This document shows, one piece after another, positions 8,043 through 17,737 of a stretch of 18,282 nucleotides of DNA (positions are counted from its first letter, which is position 1; the number at the start of each line of letters is the position of its first letter). The stretch is taken from contig JBGDCZ010000046.1 in NCBI GenBank assembly GCA_048493715.1, positions 1-18,282 of the forward strand. Direction: 5' to 3'. Source of the stretch: Arsenophonus sp048493715. Its GTDB lineage: Bacteria; Pseudomonadota; Gammaproteobacteria; Enterobacterales; Enterobacteriaceae. Below the pieces are notes generated by a model, which had not been told where the DNA came from, ran no database searches, and saw only the letters and a list, made by a program, of their open reading frames with translations. Position numbers and translations under genes: made by a program.

Positions 8043-8825
8043 TTATATATTTTTTATCGATTTTATTTTTAATATCCATTGACTAAACAACACAAGTACT
8101 AATGAAAATAATAATAAAATGGTTGCTAGCGCATTAACTTCCGGTGAAATTCCTACTTTTACCATTGAATAAATTTTCAAAGGTAAGATCTCATAGGCCG
8201 GTCCAGTAACAAAAGAAGACACCACCACATCATCCAGTGAAAGGGTAAAACTTAATAACCAGCCAGAGATCACCGCTGGCAACGCCAATGGTAAAATAAT
8301 TTTTTGTAAAATAGTTAATTCGCTGGCACCTAAGTCTCGCGCGGCTTCTAACATTTTCACATCAAACCCCTTTAATCGTGCATAAACAGTAATAACAACA
8401 AAAGGTAAACAAAATGTAATATGAGAGAAGAGTAAAGACCAAAAACCTAAAGAAATTCCTAATAACATAAAGAGGAGGAGTAATGAAATTGCCATTACAA
8501 TATCAGGGGATATCATGATAACAAATAACATACCACCAACAAATGACTTTCCTCTAAATTGGTAGCGAAATAAAGCCACTGCCGCCAATGAACCAATTAA
8601 TGTGACGCAAGTAGCTGATATCATTGCGATCGTTAATGAATGATCTGCCGCCTGTAATAAACTATCATTATTCAACAACATATCATACCAATCGATAGTC
8701 AACCCTTGCCACACATTGCCAAAGCGTGATGTATTAAATGAATTAACAATCAAAATAATAATTGGAATATATAAATAGGCATAAATGATGGTGAGAAAAC
8801 TACTTCGTAGGAAACGTCCAATCAT
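8043..8825 (-). CDS. potC: PotC, spermidine/putrescine ABC transporter permease
   Basis: This is one of the two inner-membrane permease subunits of the PotABCD importer. The 260-residue protein (264 in E. coli) has about six hydrophobic segments, starting with IIYAYLYIPIIILIVNSF. The conserved cytoplasmic EAA loop reads EAARDLGASELTILQKIILP (about residues 160-180) and contacts the PotA ATPase. The segments DDVVVSSFVTGP, ILPLKIYSMVK and SPEVNALATILL are typical of PotC. The start ATG at 8825 is one base after the potB stop codon (TAG C ATG), so the two are translationally coupled. The C-terminus is slightly shorter than in E. coli and ends in KSIKNI. The frame is intact. Confidence 0.96.
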   Translation of the reverse strand: MIGRFLRSSFLTIIYAYLYIPIIILIVNSFNTSRFGNVWQGLTIDWYDMLLNNDSLLQAADHSLTIAMISATCVTLIGSLAAVALFRYQFRGKSFVGGMLFVIMISPDIVMAISLLLLFMLLGISLGFWSLLFSHITFCLPFVVITVYARLKGFDVKMLEAARDLGASELTILQKIILPLALPAVISGWLLSFTLSLDDVVVSSFVTGPAYEILPLKIYSMVKVGISPEVNALATILLLFSLVLVLFSQWILKIKSIKNI

Positions 8826-8826
8826 G

Positions 8827-9681
8827 CTAAATCCACCTTTTATTCAGCAAATTTGCGGCACGATAATAAACATAGAGTAGTAGGCCCATGGCTATAGTTA
8901 ATACAATACTGGTCGCTGCGCCAAAAGGCCAGTCACTCAAATTAAGAAACTGGCTCTTAATGACATTACCAATTAATAAGTTTTTTGCGCCCCCCATCAA
9001 ATCCGCTACATAAAACAGACCCATTGCCGGTAATAATACCAATAAGCAACCGGTGATGATGCCAGGCATGGTTAACGGTATTATAATACGTATAAAGGTC
9101 TGAAATTTGTTAGCACCAAGATCACGTGCAGCCTCAAGGCACGATTTATCCAATTTTTCAATACTAGAATAAAGCGGCATTACCATAAATGGCAGCAATA
9201 TATATACCAATCCCATAATGACCGCTTCTTGTGTATACATGATACGAATGGGCTTATCTATCAATCCAATCCATAATAAAAAGTCGTTTAAATAACCCCG
9301 AGTACTCAGAAAAATTTTCAATCCATAAATACGAATAAGTGAATTAGTCCAATACGGCACAATCAGTAAAAATAACATTAATGGCTGCAATTTTGATGGT
9401 AATAGTGTCAAAATAAATGCAAATGGATAGCCAATAACCAAACAAAATAAGGTTGCCATGATTGCCATATTTAGTGAGTGGAGCATTACCTCTGCATATA
9501 AAGGATCAAATAGCCTAGTATAATTGTCGAGGGTAAAAATCATATCGACTAAATTTGCATCATCACGTGTCAAAAAACTGGTAATAATGATCATTAAATT
9601 GGGTAGAAAGGCAAACAACACCAGCCAGGATACCACACCGATAACAATAACATTCTGAAAAATTTTACGATTATTCTTCAT
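8827..9681 (-). CDS. potB: PotB, spermidine/putrescine ABC transporter permease
   Basis: The 284-residue inner-membrane permease pairs with PotC. Conserved segments include WLVLFAFLPNLMIIITSFLTRDDA, FTLDNYTRLFDPLY, SLNMAIMATLFCLVIGYPFA, PYWTNSLIRIYGLKIFL and the EAA loop EAARDLGANKFQTFIRIIIP (about residues 184-203). About six membrane segments are visible, and the end LLNKRWI resembles E. coli PotB. The ATG overlaps the last 11 nt of potA, including its stop, a classic coupled arrangement. No disruption is seen. Confidence 0.96.
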   Translation of the reverse strand: MKNNRKIFQNVIVIGVVSWLVLFAFLPNLMIIITSFLTRDDANLVDMIFTLDNYTRLFDPLYAEVMLHSLNMAIMATLFCLVIGYPFAFILTLLPSKLQPLMLFLLIVPYWTNSLIRIYGLKIFLSTRGYLNDFLLWIGLIDKPIRIMYTQEAVIMGLVYILLPFMVMPLYSSIEKLDKSCLEAARDLGANKFQTFIRIIIPLTMPGIITGCLLVLLPAMGLFYVADLMGGAKNLLIGNVIKSQFLNLSDWPFGAATSIVLTIAMGLLLYVYYRAANLLNKRWI

Positions 9682-10780
9682 TGAGAAGCACGACCTCCCA
9701 ACTTTCTACCCATGTCACTGCAATTTTTTGTGCCAACGAGTGGTCAACATCAGGATCATCTTCATTGAAAAACTCACTAACCATCACCCTCTTACCATTG
9801 CTCATTTCTACTTCAGTATCGAGCATCATCCCTTTATAATTACGCTCACGTACATATCCGATCAGTCCAACAGACTGTTGTTCGTCATCGATCTCTTTAA
9901 CCCGTAAATCCTCTGGCCGCAATAAAACTTTTAATCGCTGACCTTCAGACACAGAAAGCTTAGTGTAAATATCACACTCATAACCCTCGACATCAGCTCT
10001 AATACGCTGCTCATCAATACGATATAAGGCTGTCGCATCAAAAATATTAATTTCGCCGATAAAGCGCGCGACAAATAAATTCTTCGGCTCTTCATATATT
10101 TCACGGGGAGAAGCGTCCTGTTCAATATGACCATCTCGCATGACTAAAATACGATCAGACATGGCTAGCGCCTCTTCTTGATCATGCGTCACATAAATAA
10201 AAGTGATCCCTAACTGACGTTGCAAAGCCTTTAATTCACTTTGCATCTTTTTACGTAAGTTATAATCAAGCGCTGATAAGGACTCGTCTAGTAAAAGAAC
10301 TTTAGGCTTATTAATAACTGCACGTGCTATTGCTACGCGTTGCTGCTGTCCGCCAGATAATTGATGGGGATAACGCTGCGCGAAATCTTCTAATTGCACC
10401 ATACGTAGCACTTCTTCCACTCTCGGTTTTATCTCTTGAGAAGATTTTTTTTGCATACGTAAACCAAATGTGACGTTATCAAATACCGACATATGGGGAA
10501 ATAAGGCATAACTCTGGAAAACAGTGTTTACATGACGCTGTTCGGCTGGAATATCGGTAATATCTTGGTCTTGGAGAAAAATACGCCCATTATCAGCATG
10601 TTCTAATCCGGCAATTAATCGCAAAATAGTCGTTTTACCACAACCTGAAGGGCCTAATATGGTAAGAAATTGACCATCATTAATCGTGAGATTAAACTGT
10701 GAAATAATGTTTTTGCCATCGAAACCTTTAGTTAAGGATTTTAATTCGATCAGTGATGTAAGAGAGGTTGTCTCAGTCAT
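9671..10780 (-). CDS. potA: PotA, ATPase of the spermidine/putrescine importer
   Basis: The 369-residue ABC ATPase powers polyamine uptake through PotB and PotC. All nucleotide-binding motifs are present: Walker A GPSGCGKTT (residues 43-51), Q-loop Gln89 in VFQSYALFPHM, signature LSGGQ (141-145), Walker B VLLLDE (161-166), the D-loop SALD and switch His199 in THDQEEA. The C-terminal regulatory TOBE part includes VLLRPEDLRV, GYVRERNYKGM and SEFFNEDDPDVDHSL, as in E. coli PotA (378 residues; the N-terminus here is a few residues shorter). It is the first gene of the operon. I see only a weak ribosome binding site (GAGTG about 12 nt upstream) and no convincing promoter. In E. coli PotA is feedback-inhibited by spermidine; whether that holds here is unknown. 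Confidence 0.97.
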   Translation of the reverse strand: MTETTSLTSLIELKSLTKGFDGKNIISQFNLTINDGQFLTILGPSGCGKTTILRLIAGLEHADNGRIFLQDQDITDIPAEQRHVNTVFQSYALFPHMSVFDNVTFGLRMQKKSSQEIKPRVEEVLRMVQLEDFAQRYPHQLSGGQQQRVAIARAVINKPKVLLLDESLSALDYNLRKKMQSELKALQRQLGITFIYVTHDQEEALAMSDRILVMRDGHIEQDASPREIYEEPKNLFVARFIGEINIFDATALYRIDEQRIRADVEGYECDIYTKLSVSEGQRLKVLLRPEDLRVKEIDDEQQSVGLIGYVRERNYKGMMLDTEVEMSNGKRVMVSEFFNEDDPDVDHSLAQKIAVTWVESWEVVLLNEE

Positions 10781-11225
10781 TTAAAGTATCACTCTATCCC
10801 TTGTAGTAATGCAGATAGAACCGCAACAGGAAAAAGACTGTATGAGCTAATTAGGAAATACTCCCAGCAATAGCCAAAACCAGTTGCGCCAATAGATCTA
10901 ACGAAGGCAGAATAATAAACGTAGCGAGACAAAATTAAAAGCTCTATCATTAGAAAATGACAACATTAATCATAATATATTAAACTTAACCCTAAATAAT
11001 TAACAGCCAAAAATAGATCTAATGATTCTATTATTTCATTCAATTTATTAATACAGAATATAATAAAGCAGGCGAGTAAATTGATAGATAAAAGAATTAG
11101 CAAAAATTATAAATAAGATTTTAAAATTTATAAAAATCTCAATTTATACAATTAGTTACTTATCTAAACCAGCGACTAAATATAGCAACATAGGACCTGT
11201 TTATTTATCTTGTTCTCTATACCAC
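10781..11225. other. spacer upstream of potA with no recognisable gene
   Basis: About 445 bp lies between potA and the end of the HdeD-like pseudogene, both on the minus strand. The operon promoter should be here, but no clear -35/-10 pair stands out. The 11-mer AATAGATCTAA occurs twice in direct orientation (10891-10901 and 11012-11022), which may be chance in AT-rich sequence. I found no trace of pepT, which flanks potA divergently in E. coli. Confidence 0.4.
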
Positions 11226-13583
11226 TCAATTAGAATAAAAAATACGTAAAAAACGTTGGTACCAGCGATGAGGAATAGGATGCACTAATATATTTAACGC
11301 ACTAGAATAGTCCATTACCAATCCCGGTGTACATGCCATTGATATTGCTCGCTGACGAATTCGTGATGCAACCCACAATTCCGGTGTGATCAACAACTTA
11401 CCAAGACTAAAAAAATTGTTGCTGTTATTAGCCAAATACGCCCCCTAGTGCTGCTTCTAGCGTATAAGCCACACTACTTGAGCAATTGCGGTAAGTTAGA
11501 TTATATAGCCCTGTTTGCCGATATTGTTGCCAAAACATAGCTAAATTAACCGCATTATAATGATAAAAATGGATTTAAAAATCTGAACGACACCACTGTG
11601 AAACTTCAGTGAAATAGTCGGGCTGAAATTCACCTGCCACATTATTTTCCTCGGTAGCTGTCAATTCTATTTAAAAACTCAGAAGGAGAACGATCAATAT
11701 CATCAACCGGATACAAGCTGATATAAATCTGATTTCTGATCTCCAATGCAACATGACCAGTAGCAATAACACCATTGACATCCACAGCCGCAATATAACG
11801 ATTAATAACCAAACGAGGTCTTGGCGTTAAATCAGCCGAGCCTTCTGGTGTCCGAATGTGAACAGTAAGCGGTGTCATATGTGATAAATTTATCTCCGCT
11901 TGCTGCTTGTCAGTCAGCGTCATCACTTCATCTGTTTTAAGTTATTGTTGTGCAAACTCTTTTTGCGATAATGCACTATCGGCCATTACATTAAAGTAAA
12001 TATTCTTTGCCCGTGTCGAATAACCCATAATTTATTAGAAAAATGAATAACAGATATTCCACTAACCATTAATAATACAGCTAAAACGATTGGAAATGTC
12101 GATTGGTAACTAATGGGATAAGGGGCTAGGATCAGTATTGCGAAGAATAAATAAAATCACCTAACCAAGCGGTACGTTTCCATAGACGATGACGAACAAC
12201 TAAAGCTGAGGTGATACTAAATACAGTGGGTAACAAGTAACTGGAGCCTAACACTATTGACAAGATCAAATGGCTATAATTGTCATCAATTAACAGAGAG
12301 ACAGATACCAACAAAAATAATCTCCCTTTAAGGAAGAGAAGAAATTTTTGGCTACCAATACCATTATTGGCGACACTAAGGGTAATTAAGCTCTCAATTA
12401 ATGTGAATATACTTATCCAAACAACTGGAACATACTGTGTTTGCAGCAATTCATCACACAATATTACTAAACCCAGCAAAGCCCATAAATACCGCCGATT
12501 AGTAACCAAATCGCTTGTTGGTACATAAATTTTCTACCTAAAAAGTAAACAAGCAATTTGCAACATAAATAATCTCTTATAAATCAACCTGTGATTTTGT
12601 AAGAATTTCCCATTCACCTAACAGCATTGGATTAGTTTTATCAGCAATGGTAATTAATATTCGATCACGTACATTAAGCCATTCCCCCTGTAAACCTTTT
12701 AATTGAAAACTGACCGGAACGCCATGATGAGAATTAACTAATGACCAATGCTTCTTTAATATTTCACGGGCTGAAATTTCAATATTGTGGAATATATGGT
12801 CAACATTACTTTGCACAGGTAATGCAGTTATTAATTTAATTTGCGGATCAAATTTTATTTTGTCATCTTGTATAAATAACTGATAACGAATAAGTGATCT
12901 CGATGCATGTTTAATCGTTCTTTCTACTTGTGATGCGGCAAGCAGTGAAAGTAACAACATAAAAATAGCAATGATTGACAAGTAAGTTTGAGCAAGTAAT
13001 AAAGGCTCTTCTCTTAATAAACCAGTAAAAAGAAAGGCCCACTACCCTGTTCACTATAAAAAATAACAATGGTTCCGAGCACTAATAACCCTATTTTTCG
13101 ACCAAAATCTTGCAGAAATAGGATCAAAAGAATAATAAAAAGAATGGGTATACAAGCCAATATTATATTTAACGCTGGACTAATGATTATTAATATAACC
13201 TTTTAACCCAATGAGAGTATCAGAAAAAATTAACCAACTACTTATTGCCAATAATATTAACCAACTTAATGTTAATAATATTTTTTTAATACTGTTAAAT
13301 TGCTTTAATGACTGTGGTTGTACTAAGCCTAATAACATTACGACAGCAAATAGATACCTGACATATCGGCAAACCAACTAATAAGAAAATCATCTAACAC
13401 AATTTTCTCATCCAGCGATGCTAACAACATTACACTTAGCCAATTTATCAATAGCGCATATTACAGCTGAAATCACAATCCAAGTAATAATGGTATTTAA
13501 TGGAGATTGATATTGGGTTAAATATCGTTAAACAACAGGTTTAATTTTTTGCCAAATCTATTGCTGGCTTGGCGTTTAATCAT
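11226..13583 (-). pseudogene. degraded HdeD-like (DUF308) membrane protein with C-terminal cysteine-peptidase-like domain
   Basis: Consecutive minus-strand pieces appear to be one gene of about 2.36 kb broken in many places. Reading from ATG 13583 there are an N-terminal basic segment, hydrophobic segments (about 13500-13020; SPLNTIITWIVISAV, FAVVMLLGL), then LLREEPLLLAQTYLSIIAIF. A soluble part follows (12900-12580; VPVSFQLKGLQGEWLNVRDR, LLGEWEI). A second membrane part (12530-12040) has LWKRTAWLGD and an HdeD-like helix repeat. The C-terminal domain (11926-11226) has STPEGSADL-like strands, INRYIAAVDVNGVIATGHVALEI and YNLTYRNCSSSVAYTLEAAL. The His in TGHVAL and Cys in RNCSS look like a papain-fold pair. 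I recall proteobacterial HdeD-type fusions with this ending, but not a named function. Breaks include TAA near 11574 and frame changes near 11436, 11640, 11940, 12130, 12510, 13000 and 13180. E. coli HdeD itself is a small acid-resistance protein. Confidence 0.65.
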
Positions 13584-13596
13584 TTAAAGGTGATAT

Positions 13597-14129
13597 ATGA
13601 AAGAATACAAAGTCGTTATCATCGTTGGTAGCTTACGGAAAGGATCATATAATAAAAAACTAGCAGCGAATTAATCAAACTTGCTCAGCCAATTAAAATT
13701 TTCTGTTGCCGAAATAGGAAAACTACCACTCTATAATCAAGATGATGAACAGCCCAGTCAAGTAGTGCAAGATTTTAAACAACAAATTGCCGATGCTGAT
13801 GGCGTTATTTTTGTTACCGCGGAATATAATCGTTCTATTCCTGGGGTACTAAAAAATGCCCTCGACCAAGGCTCGTGCCCTTACGGAAAAAATGTGTGGG
13901 CACAAAAACCAGCAGGGGTTATTGGAACATCACTTTGCGCCGTGGGAAGTGCACTATGCCAACAGCATTTAACTTTTCTCGATATGCCAACATTAAATCA
14001 ACCAGAAGCGTTTATTCAATGGAATAAGAATACTATTGATCGGCAAGGTAATTTCTTAGAAAGAACAAAGTTTTTTTACAAAAATGGCTAGATGCTTATA
14101 GCAATTTTCTAAAAAAACAGCTAAATTAA
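13597..14129 (+). pseudogene. NAD(P)H-dependent FMN/quinone reductase (ChrR/YieF-like), disrupted
   Basis: The gene starts at ATG 13597 after AAAGGTGAT. It begins with the flavodoxin-like FMN phosphate loop VGSLRKGSYNKKLAAN, then an in-frame TAA at codon 26 (13672-13674). The same frame continues with SVAEIGKLPLYNQD, GVIFVTAEYNRSIPGVLKNALDQGS, WAQKPAGVIGTS and FLDMPTLNQPEAFI, all typical of the NADPH-dependent FMN reductase family. A run of seven T at 14071-14077 shifts the frame. With one T fewer the frame would continue KFLQKWLDAYSNFLKKQLN to TAA 14127-14129, about 177 residues in all. Only two lesions separate it from a full gene, so it is recently inactivated, or one lesion could be a homopolymer sequence error. 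Such enzymes reduce quinones, azo compounds or chromate; the substrate here is unknown. Confidence 0.87.
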
Positions 14130-14238
14130 ATAAATTGCTAGTCTAATATAGAAGACTACAAAATTTAAATAAAGTTTCCTTCACTATTCTATTAATAACA
14201 AGTTATTAACCAATAATTAAAATTAATCACTAAACATA

Positions 14239-14276
14239 AAATAACCGATAAATTTAATAACTTAAATAGGTTATTT
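14239..14276 (+). terminator. weak inverted repeat downstream of the FMN reductase
   Basis: AAATAACC (14239-14246) and GGTTATTT (14269-14276) form an 8-bp perfect stem around a 22-nt AT-rich loop, followed by ATATTTTTATT. It may be the terminator of the reductase gene. The long loop and low GC make this uncertain. The rest of the 14130-14384 spacer shows no gene. Confidence 0.3.
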
Positions 14277-14393
14277 ATATTTTTATTAAAATTAAATTCC
14301 CCTCAATATCGATAAATTCTACTCGCTTATTTTGCTAATTTCTTTGCCTTATAAAATATCATTAAAAAATAAAAAGCCTTTTTTGTGAGTAAC

Positions 14394-17300
14394 ATGACTT
14401 CCTCTCATATAACGACAGATGCCAATTCTGCCGTTGCATCTGTTGCATACCGACTTAATGAAATTATCGCCATTTATACTATTACCCCAAGCTCTAGCAT
14501 GACTGAGCAAGCGGATATATGGGCGACGAATAAGCGCAAAAATATTTGGCAAGACACGCCTAAAATAATTGAAATGCAATCTGAAGCCGGTGCTATTGCA
14601 ACAGTTCATGGTGCCCTACAAACTGGTGTGCTCACAACCTCATTTACGTCATCTCAGGAATTATTATTGATGATCCCAACACCTTATAAACTGGCTAGCC
14701 AATTACTGCCTTTTGTTTTGCATGTTGCAGCCCGAACGGTTGCTACTCATGCATTATCTATTTTCGCTGATCACTCAGATGTCATGGCAGTACGCCAAAC
14801 CGGTTGTGCCATGTTATGTGCCAATAATGTGGCAGCAAACACAGGATTTTGCCGTCATCACGCAAATAGCCGCACTGAATAGTCTATTGCCATTTATCCA
14901 TTTTTTCGATGGCTTTCGTATCTCACATGAAATCAACAAAATTAACCCAATTTCTGATGTAATGCTGCAGCAACTGATACCTGAACAAGCAATAAGGCAA
15001 CATCGTCAATGTGCTTTGTCACCAGAGGCAACAACGATCAGAGGCACCGTTACCTATTTTCAGGCTCGCGAGGCCATTAATCCTTCATATCTCAAAGCCT
15101 ACCAACATGTCTTAGATGCCATGCTGTCCTTTGGCAATAGGACCAGCCGTCATTATCACCTTTTGCATATTATAGTCATCCAGATACAGAGCGAATTATC
15201 ATTTTAATGGGATCAGCCGCCGGTACTGCTGAAGAGGTCATTGATCAGCTGCTGACGCAAAATGAAAAAGTCGGCATGATAAAAGTCCATCTTCATCGTC
15301 AATTTTCTACTCAACATTTTCTAAATGTGATACCGAAAGCGGTAAATTCTATTGTGGTGCTCGATCGCACAAAGTAGCCCGGGGCTCATGCAGAGCCACT
15401 CTACCTTGATGTTATGACTGCTTTAGCTGAGTCTTTTAGCCAAGGGCAACGTGTACAGTTACCTAACGTTATATCGGGTCGCTATGGTTTGTCGTCCAAA
15501 GAGTTTGATCCTGACTGTGTGATCACCATTTTTCATCAACTTAAACAAGCCAAACCCAAAACACGTTTTACTATTGGCATTAATGATAATGTCACGGGAC
15601 TATCTTTACAAATTCTCAAAGCTTCACTACCGATTACCCATAAATTAACCGCCTTATTTTATGACTTAGGTAGCGATGGTACGGTATCGGCAACGAAAAA
15701 TACCATCAAACTTATCGGTAACCATACCCCTTCTATTCCCAGGGATATTTCGTTTATGACTCCAAAAAGGCAGGGAGGCTAACTGTTTCACATCTAAGTA
15801 TTAACCACCAACCTTTCTATTCGTCATACCTTGTTAAACAGGCAGATTTTATCGGTTGTCATCAGTGGCAATTTATCAATAAATACCAGATGGTTGAAAA
15901 ATTAAAACCAGGTGGTATTTTTTTAATTAATAGCCCCTACAGGTCTGAGCAAATCTGACATCATCTGCCACAAGAAATACAATCTCTATTACGATAAAAC
16001 AGGCACAATGTTATACCATTAATACTTATCAAATCGCTCGACAATGCCAATTAGATGGTCGGATCACATCATGCAAACCGCTTTTTTCTATCTGATACAA
16101 CTATTGCCCAGGTCTGAAACTGAGCGGCGATTAAAAGAAGCTATTAACCAAAGTCATAGCAAAAAAGGTACCGATATCGTGGCAAAGAATATTAATGCCG
16201 TTCATCTTACCGGCAAAGCATTAGAAAAAATCGACTTACAGCAGGAAATTGATATAATCAGCCCTTACTGCCCGGCTACCGTATCTCATGATGCCCCTGA
16301 TTTTGTAAAAACTGTGAACGCAGCAATGATTGCCGATTTAGGTGATACACTACCCATGTCAGCCTTTCCCCCCCTGATGGCAGCTGGCCAATCGGTACCA
16401 CAAAATAGGAAAAACGAAATATCGCCGCAACCATCCCTAGTTGGCAAGCAAACCTTTGCACGCAATGTAATTATTGTGTTGCGGCCTGCCCCCATGTCGC
16501 TATTCACGCAAAAGTCACTTCAGCTAAGATACTGAAAGTGGCACCAGCTAGCTTACCCTCTTTTTTAGCCGTTAAATCTCGGGATATGTGAGGACTCAAT
16601 TATATACTACAGGTGGCACCAGAAGATTGTACCGGCTGTAATCTCTGTTATGAAGTTTGTCCGGCTACCTACAAACTCCCTATACCACTAATAACAATGG
16701 TCAGGGACCGGCTTGGGCAAATTCACTGTTCGAAGATAATGCGGAGTTTGATCTGGGATTTGATTTAACTTTACAGCAGCATAAAAAAAGAGTCTCTCGT
16801 CTGCTAGACGACCTAACTAAACAACTACCGATCACCCTGAGTGAGCAACTAAAGGATGACTCATTATCTATTGAGATAAAACATCAATTAATTAATCAGT
16901 TACAATCATTACTTAGCAATATTAATACTGCTGAAGCTCAACAATTAAGCACAGATGTGCACCATTTGCTTTATAAATCAGTATGGATCATTGGCAGTGA
17001 TAGTTGAGCCTACGATATTGGTTATGGCGGCTTAGATCATGTACTCAATAGTGGCGAAAATGTTAATGTTCTGGTGCTGGATACGCAATGCTATTCTAAC
17101 ACTGGTGGCCAACAATCGAAAGCAACATCATTAAAGCGGTAACTCAGTTTGGTCAAAATGGCAAACAAAAAAGCCACAAAGATTTGGGAATAACCATAAT
17201 GATGTATGGACATATTATGTGGCACAAGTCGTCATTGGTGCTCAAATGAACCAGCCTGTTAAGGCTATTCAGGAAGCTGCCACCTTATTCAGGACCATCA

Positions 17301-17634
17301 CTAATTATCGCTTGCAGCCCTTGTGAAGAGCATGGCTATGATCTTGCATATAGTCATCAACAAACTAGACAACTTACAGCAGCTGGATTCTGGCCGTTAT
17401 ATCGTTTTGATCCCCCAACGTAGTCAGGCCGGAAAGCCTGGGCTAATACTTGACTCAAGAGAGTCAGCTACATCATTGACAGATGTTTTACAAAAAGAAC
17501 AGCGCTTTTCTCAATTAACCAGGCAGTTACCTGAGCAAGCGGCAAAACTGGCCAAACAAGCCGAGATAGCAGCTCAAAAGCGTTATGCTTTAGTTGAATT
17601 ACTTGCCAAACAGCAAGCTGACCAGGAGCAGTAG
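14394..17634 (+). pseudogene. nifJ: nifJ remnant, pyruvate:ferredoxin/flavodoxin oxidoreductase
   Basis: Intact NifJ/YdbK (about 1,170 residues) converts pyruvate and CoA to acetyl-CoA using TPP and three 4Fe-4S clusters. Recognisable in order are IAIYTITPSSSMTEQAD, MQSEAGAIATVHGALQTG, VAARTVATHALSIFADHSDV, FIHFFDGFRISHEINKI, RYGLSSKEFDPDCV, LGSDGTVSATKN and APDFVKTV. Then come two CxxCxxCxxxCP motifs (16457-16492 and 16628-16663), NNNGQGPAWANSLFEDNAEF, VLVLDTQCYSNTGGQ and a C-terminal helical tail ending at TAG 17632-17634. About 90-100 residues are deleted at 16664-16675, joining CPA straight to PYTTNNNGQ. That removes the third cluster's cysteines and part of the TPP site. The TPP GDGW motif reads SDS followed by TGA (17005-17007). 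Further breaks lie near 14835, 15150, TAG 15375, 15780 and 17130-17330. GTG at 14385 is an alternative start. Confidence 0.95.
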
Positions 17635-17676
17635 GCCGCTATTCTTTCCATTGGAATAAAAAAAACAGCTCTAGGC

Positions 17677-17708
17677 AATAAAGCCGCTTATCATTTAGCG
17701 GCTTTATT
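17677..17708. terminator. bidirectional terminator between nifJ and kbp remnants
   Basis: A 12-bp perfect stem AATAAAGCCGCT / AGCGGCTTTATT with an 8-nt loop lies between two convergent genes. The GC-rich core with flanking A and T tracts makes it a good Rho-independent terminator for both strands. Confidence 0.85.
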
Positions 17709-17737
17709 AACTTTAACCAATTGTAATCATTAAGCCA

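Noticed and set aside
9931..10134. Minus-strand ORF within potA in another frame.
   Set aside because: It lies wholly inside the well-conserved potA coding sequence and is a shadow frame.
10891..11022. Direct repeat AATAGATCTAA (two copies about 120 bp apart) as a regulatory or insertion footprint.
   Set aside because: Eleven bases in AT-rich sequence can recur by chance, and no symmetric flanks, target duplication or spacing to a promoter support a function.
12280..12528. Plus-strand ORF opposite the HdeD-like region.
   Set aside because: The opposite strand carries a hydrophobic, HdeD-like reading continuous with its neighbours. The plus ORF has no ribosome binding site or recognisable motif.
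16276..16507. Two minus-strand ORFs within nifJ.
   Set aside because: They overlap conserved NifJ coding sequence (APDFVKTV and the first ferredoxin motif) on the plus strand and are shadows.
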